Shown here in pieces: positions 1 through 14,180 of a stretch of DNA of 64,000 nt. Positions within the stretch are counted from its first letter, which is position 1. Each line of letters starts with the position of its first letter. A model generated the notes under the pieces. That model was given only the letters and a program-made list of their open reading frames with translations. It was not told the origin of the DNA and made no database searches. The stretch is from positions 310,001 to 374,000 of the forward strand of contig MU400514.1 in the NCBI GenBank assembly GCA_022578965.1, in the 5' to 3' direction. Position numbers and translations under genes: made by a program. Source of the DNA: Xylaria sp. FL1777 (lineage: Eukaryota > Ascomycota > Sordariomycetes > Xylariales > Xylariaceae).

Positions 1-3000
1 GACCCCAGGGCAGTAAATCCGCCGTGTTGCTTTGGAGTGTAGTAGTATATACTACACCGGCCAGGACATCCAAGCGCTCTGCTACAACGGTATTATAACG
101 AGATCGTCAATCATCATCATCATCATCATCCGTCAGCATCAACGCCCTCACGCCGATGGCATACGCGCTAGCCATATATCGTACCTTACCTAAGTAAGAT
201 GACCGACCCCCTTATTGCCGTCGACCAGGACAGGGATCTGATATTGGAAAAGTGAAGCCTCATCAAAAACCAAATCGATCGTAAATAAAGATCTACGTCG
301 CAAGGTGAGCGCTACAGGACCCCCTAGCTCGAAGTCCCAGGAGGCTGGCTGGTCCCTCTGGCCTGCGATGCATGCCATGGACACTCACTGGTCGGCGACC
401 TACGCAGTATTCACTAGGACGGGTAGTGTACATACCCGGTACATGAGAACCGAAGACGGGGCGTTCGATCACCTGATGAGAAAGGCAAAGACAAAAAACT
501 TTTTTTTTTCCCTTCGGAATTCCAATGCTGTGTTTTCTTCTCTATTACCTACATATTTCCCCTTCTCGTATTCACACGCCCCCCTTTTTATTAGGTATAC
601 TATCCCCCCCCCGGGGTACGGGTTCTTGGCTCCAGAAATGGGGATAATTTTCACGATTAGCGATGCCTAGTGTAGGGGGACGTTCCCGATATTGATTGTA
701 AACGGCTGAGTTCTGGGCTAGAGCTTGTCACATATACAGTGTGGGCTACAGTACTAGATGTCCCGAGCAGTGTACCTACTGTAGGTAACTGTGTAAGCGG
801 CCTTGCTCATAAGTATGTACATAATAAGATCTGCAGTGGAGCGTTGGCATAAAAAACAGGTGATCTATATCTGATAGAACACGTACGTGGGCACCGCCAA
901 GTAACCTCGGCGTCTCGTGGTTTCAAGATCAACACCGACACAAGTCCCCCAAGCAGATCACCGGGTAACAAAGAATCCTGGATTTCTTGGGGGGCAATGT
1001 ACTTAGGCCAGCAAGTGGGTATGTACATGCTACATTGTAGTATACTATACGTACGCAGTGTGACAGTTACGGCAGATACCGCGTACTTTTGATGTTTAAG
1101 AGCCCCCGCGGGTCTGTCTGTCCAGGGGGTTAATCCTCTTGAGGACATTCTTCTCGGCAGATCTACACCTTATCAAGACTTGAGAGTTTTCAGGCTTGTA
1201 TTACATAACTTGGCCTCCACACACACATGTTTGCTCGAAAGTAGCTTATAAGTAGACTCGGAATAAATTAGCCGGCCAAGAGTTTGGAAATCTCAGAACT
1301 ATGCGGTAGTTCATAATTCTCCTGAAGCTTGGAGTTGACAGAGTACCCGGGTTATCGTAACGGGACCTTGGTTGCTACTTATCATGGATAGCGAAGGCAC
1401 TAACAAGAGGCGAAGAGCGTACTGGCATCAAATGAGGCTCAATACACTGTGTATTTTGTAATGGTCAGAACCTGAAAGTGTGATGAGACTAGCTAAGTGG
1501 CTAGCCGAAGGTCTGGCCTACGAAGTGGTGGGCTATAGTACACATATTGTGGGGCTATGGGCTAGGTGCTAGGTCATGTGACCTGACACTACTCCTATTC
1601 TAAGCCTTACTTTTGATGCCTCGTATCGCTTGTGACCTGGGCTAGCTTCCTATTTGCTCCTGGCTTTCCGTACGATTTCTATTGTAACTACACGTGTAAT
1701 TAGGATAACCTCATGGCACAGGGGATCATCCCCTGGTGGCATGGGTTAAGGTTCTCCCGTTGATAGATCGATGCATTGTCAAATCTCATGGACACGATAT
1801 TAGAAACATCATGCGAGCTGTCTCCCGTTGAGAGGTTCGGTTTGTATTGCCAAAATAGGCAGTTTCATGTGTGATCACGCCGATATCTTGCCGCAAGCTG
1901 TAGTGTTGTGTTGGAGTCATCCAAAAATTACTGGTTGGTGACGCTGTCATAATAGAGTCATCTTTTCGTAAAGTCCGATGCTATCTACCTAAGCTTGCGT
2001 TGTCTGCCGGGTTCCTCTTCTCTTCTCTTCATATTTCGGCTTTACGCGAGTAAGGAAACGATACAAAGGTGAGAAAAAGGAGTCATACACACATACTGTA
2101 TTGCTAAACTGTATATAGTTACCAGGGATTAGAGGCAGGCTGTCGCACAGTTTAGCCACGAGCCCGCCCAGATACGACCATGCACGAGATCGGAATCTGA
2201 CATGAGAAATACAGATCTTTCCTTGTCAGACGCGGACCGGGGTTGTGAATCCTCGTATCGTAATTTCTGGCAGAGTCGTAACTATGGCCGTCATGATCAA
2301 TCTAGGTGGTGTACGGTCAGGTTTGTATCGACTGCGATTAGCCGTTTTGTATACAATTCAGAGGCAACGATAGGAGGAGGTTGAGCGAGCACGCGGGTGG
2401 TTGGCTATTACAATGTCCAACATAACGGCAAATGCCAATACTGGGCGACTAGGGAGGACAGGTAGGGTGTATGCAACGCCACTCCTACGCATGCAACCCT
2501 CGTTCGACTCCTCCAACAAAAATTACCTGAGCGACAATCTCCAGCTTGAGTCCATGTAGTGTAGAATTCCGGTATTTAAAAATACAAGATAAAAAGCCAG
2601 GACAGTAACGTGACCTGTCAGCCTCTTAGCGCGCAGAGCGCCACCGCCGATATACTGCGTAGATGACCGTTCCATTGTCTTGCGATTTCCAGTGGCACGA
2701 CAGGCACAGCTGTACACTACATGTCCTCGCTTTTCACCACCTACTGCGTATGAACTGGGGTGCCAGGGTGCGAACATGCTTGATCATGCTCACCATCATG
2801 CTCAAAGCTTAGCCCGCCCAGGAAAATGTGACAGGTTACCAAACACCCAGCCGTTCAGACGGTAGGGCTCCGGCTCAGTACATGCTATACTGGTAGCCGA
2901 CAGCCTTTACCGTTGGGGGGATGAGGGGGAGGCTGCAAATGCAAGTAGATTTCCGGGTGGACTGATCTCATCACCATCTTATCAAACTTGCCGAACCCTC

Positions 3001-6000
3001 TTACTCCGCGCGTGGCTCGTTTTCTAGAAGCGAGCGCGGCTAAGATTAAGTCAGATCCTGCAATGCATCTACGCATAAGAGCCAGATGTTCCCGATCGCG
3101 TTGTTGTCAAGGACCAGGCCTCGACGAGTTCTGCTGCTGGTTGGTGTACAGTGGTGCGTGCGCCTGATGGGCACCGAGGGCCAATGGGAATGCCCTGGAA
3201 GAAACGTTCTTCGCATCGCTAGCTGGCCAAGGTGTTGCTATGCGACCATCGGAAAGCAGCCACAGCGTCACATCTGGTGCTCCGGGAGGGTGACATGACG
3301 ATTTCCAACGCATCGCCATGTAAGCTGACAAGGTGCGATGTGATGGGCTTGGGACGGCACATCTTAACGAACCAAGGCGACCGGCACGATGGGCTCGCTT
3401 ACATGCTAGTGGGCGGTGTCTCCCGGGTTTCAACAGTCGCCGAGGTTGGCGTTGGCGAGGGTAGCTTGCTGGTAGAGCCAATGAACCCGAGCCACGGATA
3501 TCAATGTTATGTATGCTGTAGCGGCCATGCAGATAGCACACAATCAGCCCCCCCGGCCCTCCATCCAGCAAGAATGGCTTGTCACATTGTAGGAGAACCT
3601 ATAGATCCCCCAAGAAGCCGCTGTCAATCAGGTTGGGGAATGGCTGCAAGGTATCACCAAGTCCCATGCATAGGCAGGCCCTCATCATCATCATCATCAT
3701 CAGGTAACAGCTCAACGTCAGCGATGGAACGCAACACTTAACTAAAAAATCCGGCTGCCTGCTGGAGACAACAACAAACATCATATAAAATTACGGTAGA
3801 TGAGTCTTCCGTAGTTGCAGTCCATCCACGCCAAGATATCTCTAGAATTTGCGCATCTCGTGTGGAATACCTACCGCTCGGCCTTTTGGCCGTACGAAGA
3901 AGGGATGCTGATCAGCAGCAGTCAGATAGGCGTTCCGGCACAAGCAACCATTGTCTATTCTCTGACGGCCAGCTGACTAAGTCCCTCCCAGTTTTGACGC
4001 CTCTATGAGCTGCGCTAGCTTCTGCAAGTCTCTGAAGAGGATGATTCATTGTTGGTTCGGACTGTGGTTCAAGATGCATGTCTCAACATATCCAGCTAGG
4101 AAGGACTAGAGAGGGCAAACTTGGAAATGGTCGGGTACTATACTCTCTACCTACTCAGTATATCGCCTACCTTGGCGAGCATAGCCCCAGACGATGGGAC
4201 GGGCGGGGGTCCGCGGATTCGTGGAAGATATCTTGACTTCCACGTCCCCTGAGAGCGCTTTCGTTGTGGAACTTCCTCACCGATACGCTCACGTCAGAAT
4301 CCGAACCAGAAAAGTTTGACCACTTGACTTGACGACTGTGGCCAACGTTGGGTGGAGTACTAGTCCTGCAGTACCCAGGCAGTACTGCCCAAGCAAGTGT
4401 GTACCAAGTCGCCAGTAAGGAGTAGGTTAGCTGGGAAAGGTGTCCTCATGTGTGACCAGACATAGCAGGTAATGCAATGTGAAAGCTCGTACACTACGAT
4501 GAGCAATCATAATCTGATTACTTATAAGCTACCGGCATCTCTACGTATGTTGCCGACTCTGTACATCTGACGGTCTTCCAAATCGGTTTCACAAGACCGC
4601 AGTGTAGGAAACCGGCATTCGTGGGGATCGGCTGTTTCTAAGCGGTCATAAAAGCTCCGGCGTAGCAGAGTGGTGGAGAGCCAAAGAGGTTGACATGTTC
4701 ATTCCCACGAATACAACGTCTAGGTAGCTAGAGCGCGAAACTGCGCTGATCAGAAAGGCCAGTTACTTGGCTGGCTTTTCTACATCGGACGCATATAGTA
4801 TACTGTCGGGTGCGATCCGGTAACATTCCTGGCTTTACCAGCTGCAGCAAGCAGCAAGCCGAACGTGGAATCTGCATGGAGGGAGAGATGGTGGGTCAGA
4901 TGGAAGTGAGGTATTTTGTCAAGAATGAAGCCCCGGCGATCCGGGTGCCACTGACACTAGAGGCACCTAATAGATTAGAACATCCATCCCGCGCCAGCCG
5001 TCTGAGATTCGAGATCACTCCGTTCTGTTGGGTCGATGCTGCTGACGCCAATCTCGATACTAGGTACTCCATACGAGTATACGTGTACACACGCATGGGA
5101 CCGCGAGCTTATGCATATGTGCTAGGTTCGATTCATGCCACTAGGGTCTAAAGGCCATGTTCTAGCAGGGATACGGTCTGCCACAGTAGTGTAAATCGCA
5201 TGATCCTATGATGCCGACAGCCCATGGCGGCGACTGACCTCGAGATCCTGCTCGAGGTTACGGCGAGAGACAGCGAGAAGCCCAAGATTACCCACTCTGG
5301 CTATTACTGCGTAGAACATGCGTAGCATGTGGCGCTGAGGCTCAGGCTCGGCTAAGGAATGCCAGCGGAAGAGTCTCGAGAATAGGGAATGAAGTCTTCG
5401 GGTGTTGTCATTATTTCCCATCGGCACTGGGGCCAGGCACGCGCATGGCCAAGAGCAAACATGATGAACTCCGATGCTGTGCACCACGAATGCAAGTTTG
5501 GCAGCTGAAGCCCCCCCATCAGACCCCATCTTGGGGCTCGTAAAAGCGTTTCTGTGCAAGGTCAGACGGCTGTCATATGTTTGAGATTCATCTTCCCTGT
5601 TACAACGGATAGTGGGAGATGTGCGATTGTCCGTGCTGTGAAATTCCGATAGCCAGCTCCCACTCCCTTTACGAGGCCCCGTAGTGACGAGTTTCCCAGC
5701 CAATGCTCTCCTTCGCTGGCCATGAGTTGGCCACTCCTCAGGGGAGTGTAATGCTATGAGGAGCACGATTTACAGTACACTGCCGCTGTACTGCGTACAG
5801 AATGCGTACATCTGAGTACGTCCTACCCCTGCTCATCGCTCGGAACGCAGTAGTAGGGCTGCAAGATGTGATATATTACAGTGGGTGACTGGATCTTGGC
5901 CAAGCATCTCGCTTGTGCTCGAATAAGAACGAATAATAATGCTGGCTTGTCCATCAGAGGATCACGCCCAATTCGTGGGTCGCAGGCCGCATTCCTGAAT

Positions 6001-9000
6001 CGGATATGTATCCGGGAGCCTGGGGCACCATGTTCCGGGAGGATTTTTTTTTCTTTTCTCTTCCTGGTTAGTCTCGCGATACGTTTCGCATAAGCTCCGA
6101 TCAGCGTGCGCTGAGAAGTCATTTCAAGTCTCACAACAGTAACACTAGAAGAACACGTACATGCCTACGCAGTACATACGACCTAGACAAGGCAGGGGAC
6201 TATCCACCAAATAGTAATCCTTCCAACGGCATGGTCGGGGCTAACTGTTATTTTAGACATGCTTCCTTGGGCTGTCTTGAGGGCACTAACTGTTCCACAT
6301 CCATGGTTCTGTTCATTTGTACCCAACCAAATCAGTCGTCCCAAGACTACCCATTGTGGGATTCGTACGTATTGTACGACACACTACTGCGTAGTATACC
6401 ATTAGCAGAGCAGCACTAGTTGAAAGGCCGTATTCCCGGCCTCTATGTCCGGGCAAGGGTGCAAGAGATGAATCCTTGACCTAGACTACTTATAGTATTT
6501 TCCAACTCCCAACGATATAGGCATACAAATATACCCTATCGTGATGAGCAGACGCTACTGCGTAAGGGCATGCCACGATCGGGAAGTGGCGAAATATCTG
6601 CTTTTAAAGTGCGCTAAATTAATATGGTACCTATCAAATTTGTACATTTTCTTGCCTTGCAGCATGTGTAGTACCGCTGCTATCGAGCTACTTGGTGTAG
6701 AATGCACAAACTGACGCTTCATATCATATCCTTATCCCTATGACACCTAAAAACGAACAGCTATGTGAATTGTCATGATGAACTGTCATGGACGGCGCGA
6801 GATACTGGTAGTAGAGCATATGCTTTGTACGCAGTAGATATCTTGGAGCGGGTACTTGCGTCGGTGATTGATCTGATATCGGAGCGCGACGCTGACGTGT
6901 GACATGAACCCCTGGTTGACTGATATGCTGGAAAATGAATGAGAAACCTGGCTTCCCGACCTGGCTGAGGGATTGCTGGATGTAGTGGACTAGGTAGGTG
7001 GGCACAAATTCCAAGTACCGTACACTAAGTAGGCATGGTTGACCACGAAATCAACATTTGTCGTTCACGTCATGGAACGAAGCTGAATTGACAGACAGCA
7101 AGAGCCAAGTTCCTAAGCTGGCGTTGACGAGGGTCGTGATGGGATCAAGATAACAATTTATCAATGATCTACACTATTTTGTTTGACTCTTTCAGCCAGT
7201 CAACTAAACTATTGCCGGGCGTTTTCGTTTTGGGAACTTGTTTTTATCCTACTACCGGTATGTAAGTATGTTTGGGGAAACGTTGACACACCACATGACT
7301 TTTGGGGTAGCAGTACGGCGTACGATATTCAGTTGTTCAGCTCGCCCCTGCTTACTACCTATTGGGGCTTAAAGTTGATCCGTTTCGGTTCTACAACGTG
7401 GCACCACGGCGCCGTACATACGCAGTACATGTAAGTAGGTGTGTTATGTAGGTATGATAGATGAGGGCGCTTTACTAGTCATGGACAAGGTGCCCGGAAC
7501 TTTTGCAAGCCTCCTTCCGGCATCCAACATGTATACACTCACAGTATATATCTACTTCAGTTATGATTCTGTTCTGATTAACTAGCTAGAAATAGGTATC
7601 TAGCTCCGAATAAGGTAAGATCGTCGGCGCAGTACAGCCGAAGAGGACGGACAAGATCACTCATTGGATCTTCACTCAGCCCTGTTGGAGGACATTGTCC
7701 TGGCCCAGCGCCGTGCATACAGAAGACATCGCATCATACTAGTCATGTAGTGTACTGCTCGGTTGCACATGCAAGTTTTGATCTCATTAATAAGCAAAGC
7801 TCGAACAGTACTGCTCTACTGAGTACTTAAGTAGGTGATATCTACAAATAGTGTACACTATTTTTGCCAAGCTTTCTGGTGCGACAGAAAGGGGATGGGG
7901 AACGGTCCACTTCGCCATGCAAAATGTTTAAAAGGCCAACACCTGGTTTTATTGATCGTGAATGCTAACAAACAGCTCACGGAAATATCGTACGAGTTGT
8001 GTTACGTCACAGTGAGGTTTTCTGCAGAATGCCAAGCCTTCAGGACTTACTTCCCCTATCTTCGAGGAGAATACGGTAGAAATAGGCACACCGCCATACG
8101 TGTATGAATTATGTATATATGGCAACTTGTATAAGTCAGGCGGAATCATTCCACGGACGCGCTCTTGTGAGTACTGTCATCATCTGTTGAGCAACATTCC
8201 GAGAGACTTACTCCTTCTGTCGACCCCGAGAAACCCAACTTGCAGGCCTCTACAGCTTTATAGTAGAAACATGCTGGCTGAACTTAGCGAAGCATGAATA
8301 ACTAGGTACAGATGAAGGGGCTGAAGATCATTACCAAAGAATCTCATTGTATGGTTAGGAATATATCGATCGTTGGTTATTTGGTCTCGCGGAGATAGGC
8401 TCATTCTAACCGTCGTGCCCGGTACTGTCCCCAGCCACCTAACCCGAGTAGCCGTATACGTCCGTTGGGTTTCTGCTGTTAGGAATGTAGAGAGAGATGC
8501 TGTTAGGAAACTGCTGTAGCCGTGTGGCGTTGTAGATGGGCTTCACTGCGTAGTTTGTCTCTGACACTAAACTAGACCGTTTCTCCCATCCATCAGTCAA
8601 GAGGAAAAGCTTACTGCGTAAACGACAGTAGGGAGCGAGGATTAGGGGACCAAGTCACGGGTTACAAAGCCACGCGGGAATCGCGTGAATCACTAGATGA
8701 TAGCGGCTGGCAACGCCTCTGCAAGCTCGATTGGGGGGTACCTAAGAAATTTAGGTGGCATTGCAACTCAAAAGACAGGACAGGCAAGCCGAAATTGATG
8801 CAAGATCTTTGGAGATGTGAATGAGATGACCCCCGAACTGCCCACGAGTCAGCCGGTTCGAGTTGCCTGTCTGTTGAAAGGTGGAGAGGTAAAGTGAACC
8901 CCGGTAAGCGGGAGCTACAGGTGTGGAGGGTTGGCTCACAGCTATACACGTATGCGTAAATGTACATATGGGTATAGGTTTGAATCTTACTGGCGCTGAT

Positions 9001-12000
9001 ATACAGTCGGTTGGCTCACTTTATCTGCTCGACCATGCAAGATCTGGGATAGGTAGCTTGGAAGGAGACTACTCGCATTGCAACGAAGTGCACTGCGTAG
9101 GTAGACGAGGTGTTAGTCCAGGACCTGCATGATTCAACCCCAGTTGGCCACACGCTCTCGATCTGGTGATGTCAGTCAAACAAAACGCCAAGCGAGGTTG
9201 CTTTTCAACTGGGGTCATCGAGATAAGATCCGTGACTTTACTGATAGGCTATCTTGATTTGGTCGTGTCTGCAGCTGTGTTAGAGCCTCTCGTAGCCCAA
9301 GCCTGCAAGGACACAATTGTATTAGTGAAATGAATGTGATGTGAGATGCGGCGTACCGGTAGGCTATCTATAGGTATTCTGTGTTAACGGCTAACCAAGA
9401 CTACCCATCTAGTAACGGGTAACTTTTGGCGAGTCCACCGTCCTTCCCCATACATCTCAGAATGTCGCCCAAAAGTATTTAGCGATGTGGGCTATATTAT
9501 CTTGTGCGCAGTATTTCAATAGCCCGTCTACGCGTGCCAGTCGTTTCATCCAAGTCGTCTAGTTTCAAGAGAAATAGTTCAGCATGAGACGAACAAGGAA
9601 AGCAAGAAGCGATTTACAGTTGGGATTTATCAGATCACAACTTCGCCCTATCCTCACTTTAGAACCTACTCCTCGAGTCTCAACTCCAGCCCTCTTAATT
9701 TCGACGGGTTATCCCGCGATATGCGGCTGCGCCCAATCATCGTATTAGTTGATGGGTGTGGGGGACTGGTGACGACCATTTCCGTCGTTGTTACACGTCA
9801 TGTTACTCGGTATAGGTTCTCCATATTCCCACTACATGACAGGTACCTACCCACACGCTTAGATGGAGGCATCATAAGTAAATACGCTACCACGTACTAA
9901 GCAGTGTAGATAGACGGGACCCCTGCTCTCGGTACGACTTGAATACTTACACTACAAGCCGTAACTACTGCGTAGCAGCGAATGACTGTCACCACTGTAG
10001 ATTTTCTCTCGCGTTTCTAGCATACGCGACTTCTACAGTAGTATTGATACCGGATCTCGTAGAGAGAACCTACTTACCTATCATTTGTAATACGGGAGTG
10101 CATGTAGGTAATATAGGAGTATTCACAAAGCATAGGCAGTATATCCACGACACTAGCACTGTCTAACCGCTTTTCTTCGCATTATACAGTAGATTTATAC
10201 TGTACGTAAGACTCTGAGCTTCCGTGTACACCACAGAACGTCTACGGCGTACAGAGAGAGTACTCTGTACATGTTGCTGCGTAGATCGACCACTGCTACT
10301 AGGAGGTCCACCGCCTCGACTGGCAATCTTCGATCTGACCAGCTAGTGTACACTACACTGCACTATTTCCCGTGGTTTACCACCTGCCATGCGACGTTCG
10401 GGGGCCTGTTACTCCACATAAAGCGAAGTTAGTGTAGGAACGAAGGAAGATCTCACATATTGACGCTGCTGAGATCACACTGCCTACGGCACTTACACGG
10501 GCCTTTCGCGAGTTCCGAGTTACACGTACTTCTCCACCCGCTGCTGGTACATTCTAGTATACTTGTTAGTGCAATGCGGTATGATTGCTCTGAGATGGCG
10601 ATCCAAGGTACCCCCTGACTACTGCTTTGACCTTCAGCTTGTGTAGTTTCCTATATCCTGTTATTCCCGTTAGACGTTTTGGGAAGATATCGTAACAGAC
10701 AGCCCTATCTTGCCAGGTACATATGCCCATGGCATGTTACGACTCCTTGTTACGCTTACAGGTAGGTACATGTAAGTGAGGTAGGCCGTTGAAGCGCGAT
10801 TCGCTCTTCGTCTACTACAAGCACTTACATATAGATGCGCTAGCTGGCGTATCCATCTCCTTTAAGTAATACTTGAGCCGATTTAGTACTGACACAGTAC
10901 TGTGTATGGTGGCATAGTACACAAAACACTGGTATACTTATATCACACTAAGTAGGTGGTTGTCAGTTGCTTTCAAACGCCTGGGAAGGAATCCATCGTA
11001 TCTGCCGAAGGGAAAGCAAAGCAAACATCCCAAGAATGTCCTCAAGCGATTAGGACTATGCAACCCGGTTTCGAGGCATTATGATGTATCTTAAAATTAA
11101 AACCAGCACGCCGTCCAGTATACCGGTACAGTTCTCAGTTCTCGCTTCTCCTCACTCATTCACCCACGCACAACCATGGCCGCTCGCTCAAGCTGTTGGG
11201 GTAATGTTACCAGCCCACTAGTGCTTCCGCTCTCCCACTCGGCCATCATTTTCTTTCCCGGGAATTATTTGGCACTGTTTTAGAGCAGGCGGCGAGTCGG
11301 CGCTACTACTACGGTACTACGCTAATGCATTCCTGGGTTCGACACATGCTTGGGTCGACCATCCTGGACCCCGGTCGCCTTTCTTTCTGGCCTGATCCCC
11401 GTCGACCCCCACTTACACTGCGATACTTAGCTTATTATACGTCCCATGCTGGTATAGTTGCGGACCATGTGCGTATTGGCTTACAAGGAGGGGCTCGACA
11501 GGGTGTTGTTAGGTCTTCTTTCGCACAAGCTTGTATGTACCTACATCATACAATAAGCGGTGCCATCACACAAACTGGACTAGACTACAGACAGCATCCG
11601 TTCGTGGTCACATTTTGTCTTCTGGACGGCTTCTTTCTTTCTCTTCACTTTCTACACGCACACGACTATAGTACCTGTTTTTGTTTTTCGTCATTTGGGC
11701 TCAACCGGCGGCTTCTATCGTGTTTTCAGTTCCCTTCCCTCTTCTTAGCAAGCCAATACGCTCTAGATCCTCCGAATCTCAAGAAGTCTCGAGGAAGCCG
11801 AGGTGCACGGAGCGACTCAGCCCTATTGAAAATCGAGATATTACCTCCGAGACTCGTCATCATACCATCCGACGTCGATTTGTTTTTGTAATGAGACATG
11901 GTTCCCGCTTGATCGTGTCAACCGAACACACAAACTAGCATACTAGTTTTTGAACTATCCCCGTCAGAAAGAGAAACAACCTTCACGTTTCGACCGCATC

Positions 12001-12870
12001 TCGGGTCCGTATCTTCTGAGTACAGTAAAGGTGAGATCATATCCAACATTTCTTCCCTAGTGATCGATCAAGTGGCTTGTCGCCCACATACCGTACAGTA
12101 CCGGTGTCACGCCAGATGGTTCCTAGCGTCGACACGGTGCAGGAAAAAGAAAAGGACAAAAAAAAAATAAAAAGAAGTTTAGCTCCCTCCTCAGCACCCT
12201 ATTGCAACCCCCTCCCGTGTACTAATAAGACCTCGTCCCCAGGCTCGCCTGTGAACTTTGTCTAATCAAACCGGGTCCCAGAATAAAAAAGAATACAAGA
12301 GAGGCAGTTTCGCCATCTTGACGCCACCGTCGTTGTTGTTCGCTGTTGACCCTTCCCGGCTTCTAGGCCGCACGTCAATAAGCAGGCAATTCGCGAGATC
12401 ACCTATCTTGGTCCAAGGCACCTGTAGAGGAGCCAGACTCAACTTTCCGACGACCATTGCAGTACCTCGACCGATCTGACAAGGCTTGAAGTTGAAGATC
12501 TAGCAGCCACTCGTTGTCTAGCAGGCAACCTTTTAGTCCGCGACTCCCATAGTGCTAGCCGAGTCAGATGCATCAGTCCTAAACTTATACTGGCTGGGGG
12601 GTTATTCTGGCATTGCCATCTACTGGTCGTAGTCGCGCTATGGAAGCGGGTGAATCTGGCGCTAGGCAAAGGTTGGTGGTTGTCATCATTATCCAGAGCT
12701 ATTACAATACTACCTAGTCGGGGAAGAGACCGTCGCTGTTCATCAGATGCGTGTGCTGACCAGTTGTTCTTGACCTTTGGCATAGTGCTTTTTCGTCCGC
12801 CACAAGATCCGAAGCATATAACCATAGCCATATCGAAGCACGCACTAGACACTTTCACGAACCGCCAGCC
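1..12870. other. Gene-free region upstream of the nsdD-type gene
   Basis: No reading frame here shows a recognisable domain, a supported splice structure or biased composition. The longest open frames (186 codons at 5,206-5,766 on the minus strand, 188 codons at 11,325-11,891 on the plus strand) look like chance frames; the first opens only with a GTG. The DNA is of mixed composition, not obviously AT-biased. It carries many exact copies of TACTGCGTA/TACGCAGTA, a (TCA)n tract at 111-130 and a second TCA-rich tract near 3,683-3,701. About 11,600-12,870 is pyrimidine-rich in places and probably includes the promoter and a long 5' leader of the GATA gene (inference). I cannot exclude non-coding RNA genes; no tRNA or 5S rRNA was recognised. 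Confidence 0.7.
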
Positions 12871-14180
12871 ATGGCTGCTGCTACTCTGCTCAACCCGGCT
12901 ACGGCATATCACCCTCACAATCAGCCATTCTCATCCCCTTACCACCAACCGCAGCCTCCGCCAGCAGCAACCACCATGATTCCACCCAGTGACGTCAAAC
13001 GGATGTCTAACGAAGTCACGAATGGTCCGCGGCAATCGCTTCCGTCCATCTCGGAAGTGTTCTCAACCGGGAAGCCGAATCATTATACACCTACGACGCC
13101 GACCACGCTGGGCGGTTCTCAAAGTCTCCCTCCCCCATTTACATCTGTAGGGGCGCCGCCACAGCAGCGACCCGAGCCTGGTCCAGAGCCACGACCAATT
13201 CCCACGCATGATGACAAGTACTTTCGGTATGCTTCACGTCACGACTCGGGCCCATCTCAAGCAGCCGCGTCCCAGTCTTCGTATTCGTTCCCAGAACATC
13301 GTGACACTCCCAAAGTGCCAGAAGCGACTCCAAGCAGTAGCCATCTGAACTCTCAGCCCCCACCGTCTATGCCATATCCCCCGGGACAATTGCCGCTTTC
13401 CGCAGCCACGGCTCCAACTCGGCATCACGGTCCTCTTCCACCTTACGACACTCATCGCCCACCCCCGCCGCCACGTGTGGATGACGAATACGGGATGCAT
13501 CGAACTCGGTACGACACGACTTTAAATCGACACTTTGAAGCATGGGGTTACACAGACTGCCTCAACAAAGTCGGTGACCATGAACCCAATCCACGTCTAT
13601 CATTGCTAATAGATTATGCAGATTGCTTGGAATGCTAATACTGTTCGCAACTTTGCTGAAGCATATATGAAGGTGGCGTCAGAGCAGCATGGGGGCCAGC
13701 CCATTCCCGAGCGACTGCCTAGCGAAAAGGAAGTCAGCGAGCTAATCGACATATCAATTTGGCTCAAGAGCCAGCTAGAGAACGTTCGCGACATCGTGCA
13801 ACACAGTATGGCAGAGAAAGCGCGGGACAGCAACCGGAACGATGGCACAAGCTATGACGGTGACGACGACATCAGCATGTATGGCGACAACGTGAAGCCG
13901 TCACCATACGGCCTGGGAGAGTCTAAGAAAAGGCGAGGGGTAAGTAATCTATACGTCAAGCTTTGAATGTAGCAGCCGCTAATCCGATCATTCACAGCGC
14001 GCGGCTCCGCCGGGACGTTGTCACAGCTGTAATCGCATAGACACGCCTGAATGGAGAAGAGGACCAGACGGCGCAAGGACGCTATGTAATGCATGTGGTT
14101 TGCACTACGCCAAACTTGAGCGCAAACGACAAATGGAACAGCGATCCATCCGTCCCAAGGCCGTGGAGGAGAGGCCTTGA
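12871..14180 (+). CDS. nsdD: NsdD-type GATA zinc-finger transcription factor
   Basis: Exons: 12871-13569, 13622-13939, 13998-14180; 399 residues. The C-terminus carries one GATA finger, C-x2-C-x18-C-x2-C (CHSC...CNAC), followed by a basic tail (KLERKRQ), preceded by the linker KKRRGRAAPPGR. This finger at the extreme C-terminus after a Pro/Ser/His-rich N-terminal half is the layout of Aspergillus NsdD and Neurospora SUB-1, regulators of sexual development and of the balance with conidiation. The conserved block before the finger ([18 protein letters not shown]) spans the first junction. Intron 2 has a canonical GTAAGT..CACAG. Intron 1 (13570-13621) keeps phase only with a weak donor GTCGGT, though it has a TGCTAAT branch site and ATGCAG acceptor, so that border is the least certain. 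The start is the first ATG of the frame, in good context (GCCATGG). The gene stands alone between two long gene-free stretches. Confidence 0.9.

Noticed and set aside
5206..5766. 186-codon minus-strand open frame in the gene desert
   Set aside because: It opens with GTG, has no family motif and ordinary composition, and contains a TACTGCGTA motif. In this much non-coding DNA a frame of this length can arise by chance.
11325..11938. Open frames of 188 and 85 codons upstream of the GATA gene
   Set aside because: No domain, overlapping frames, and the DNA looks like a pyrimidine-rich leader rather than coding sequence.
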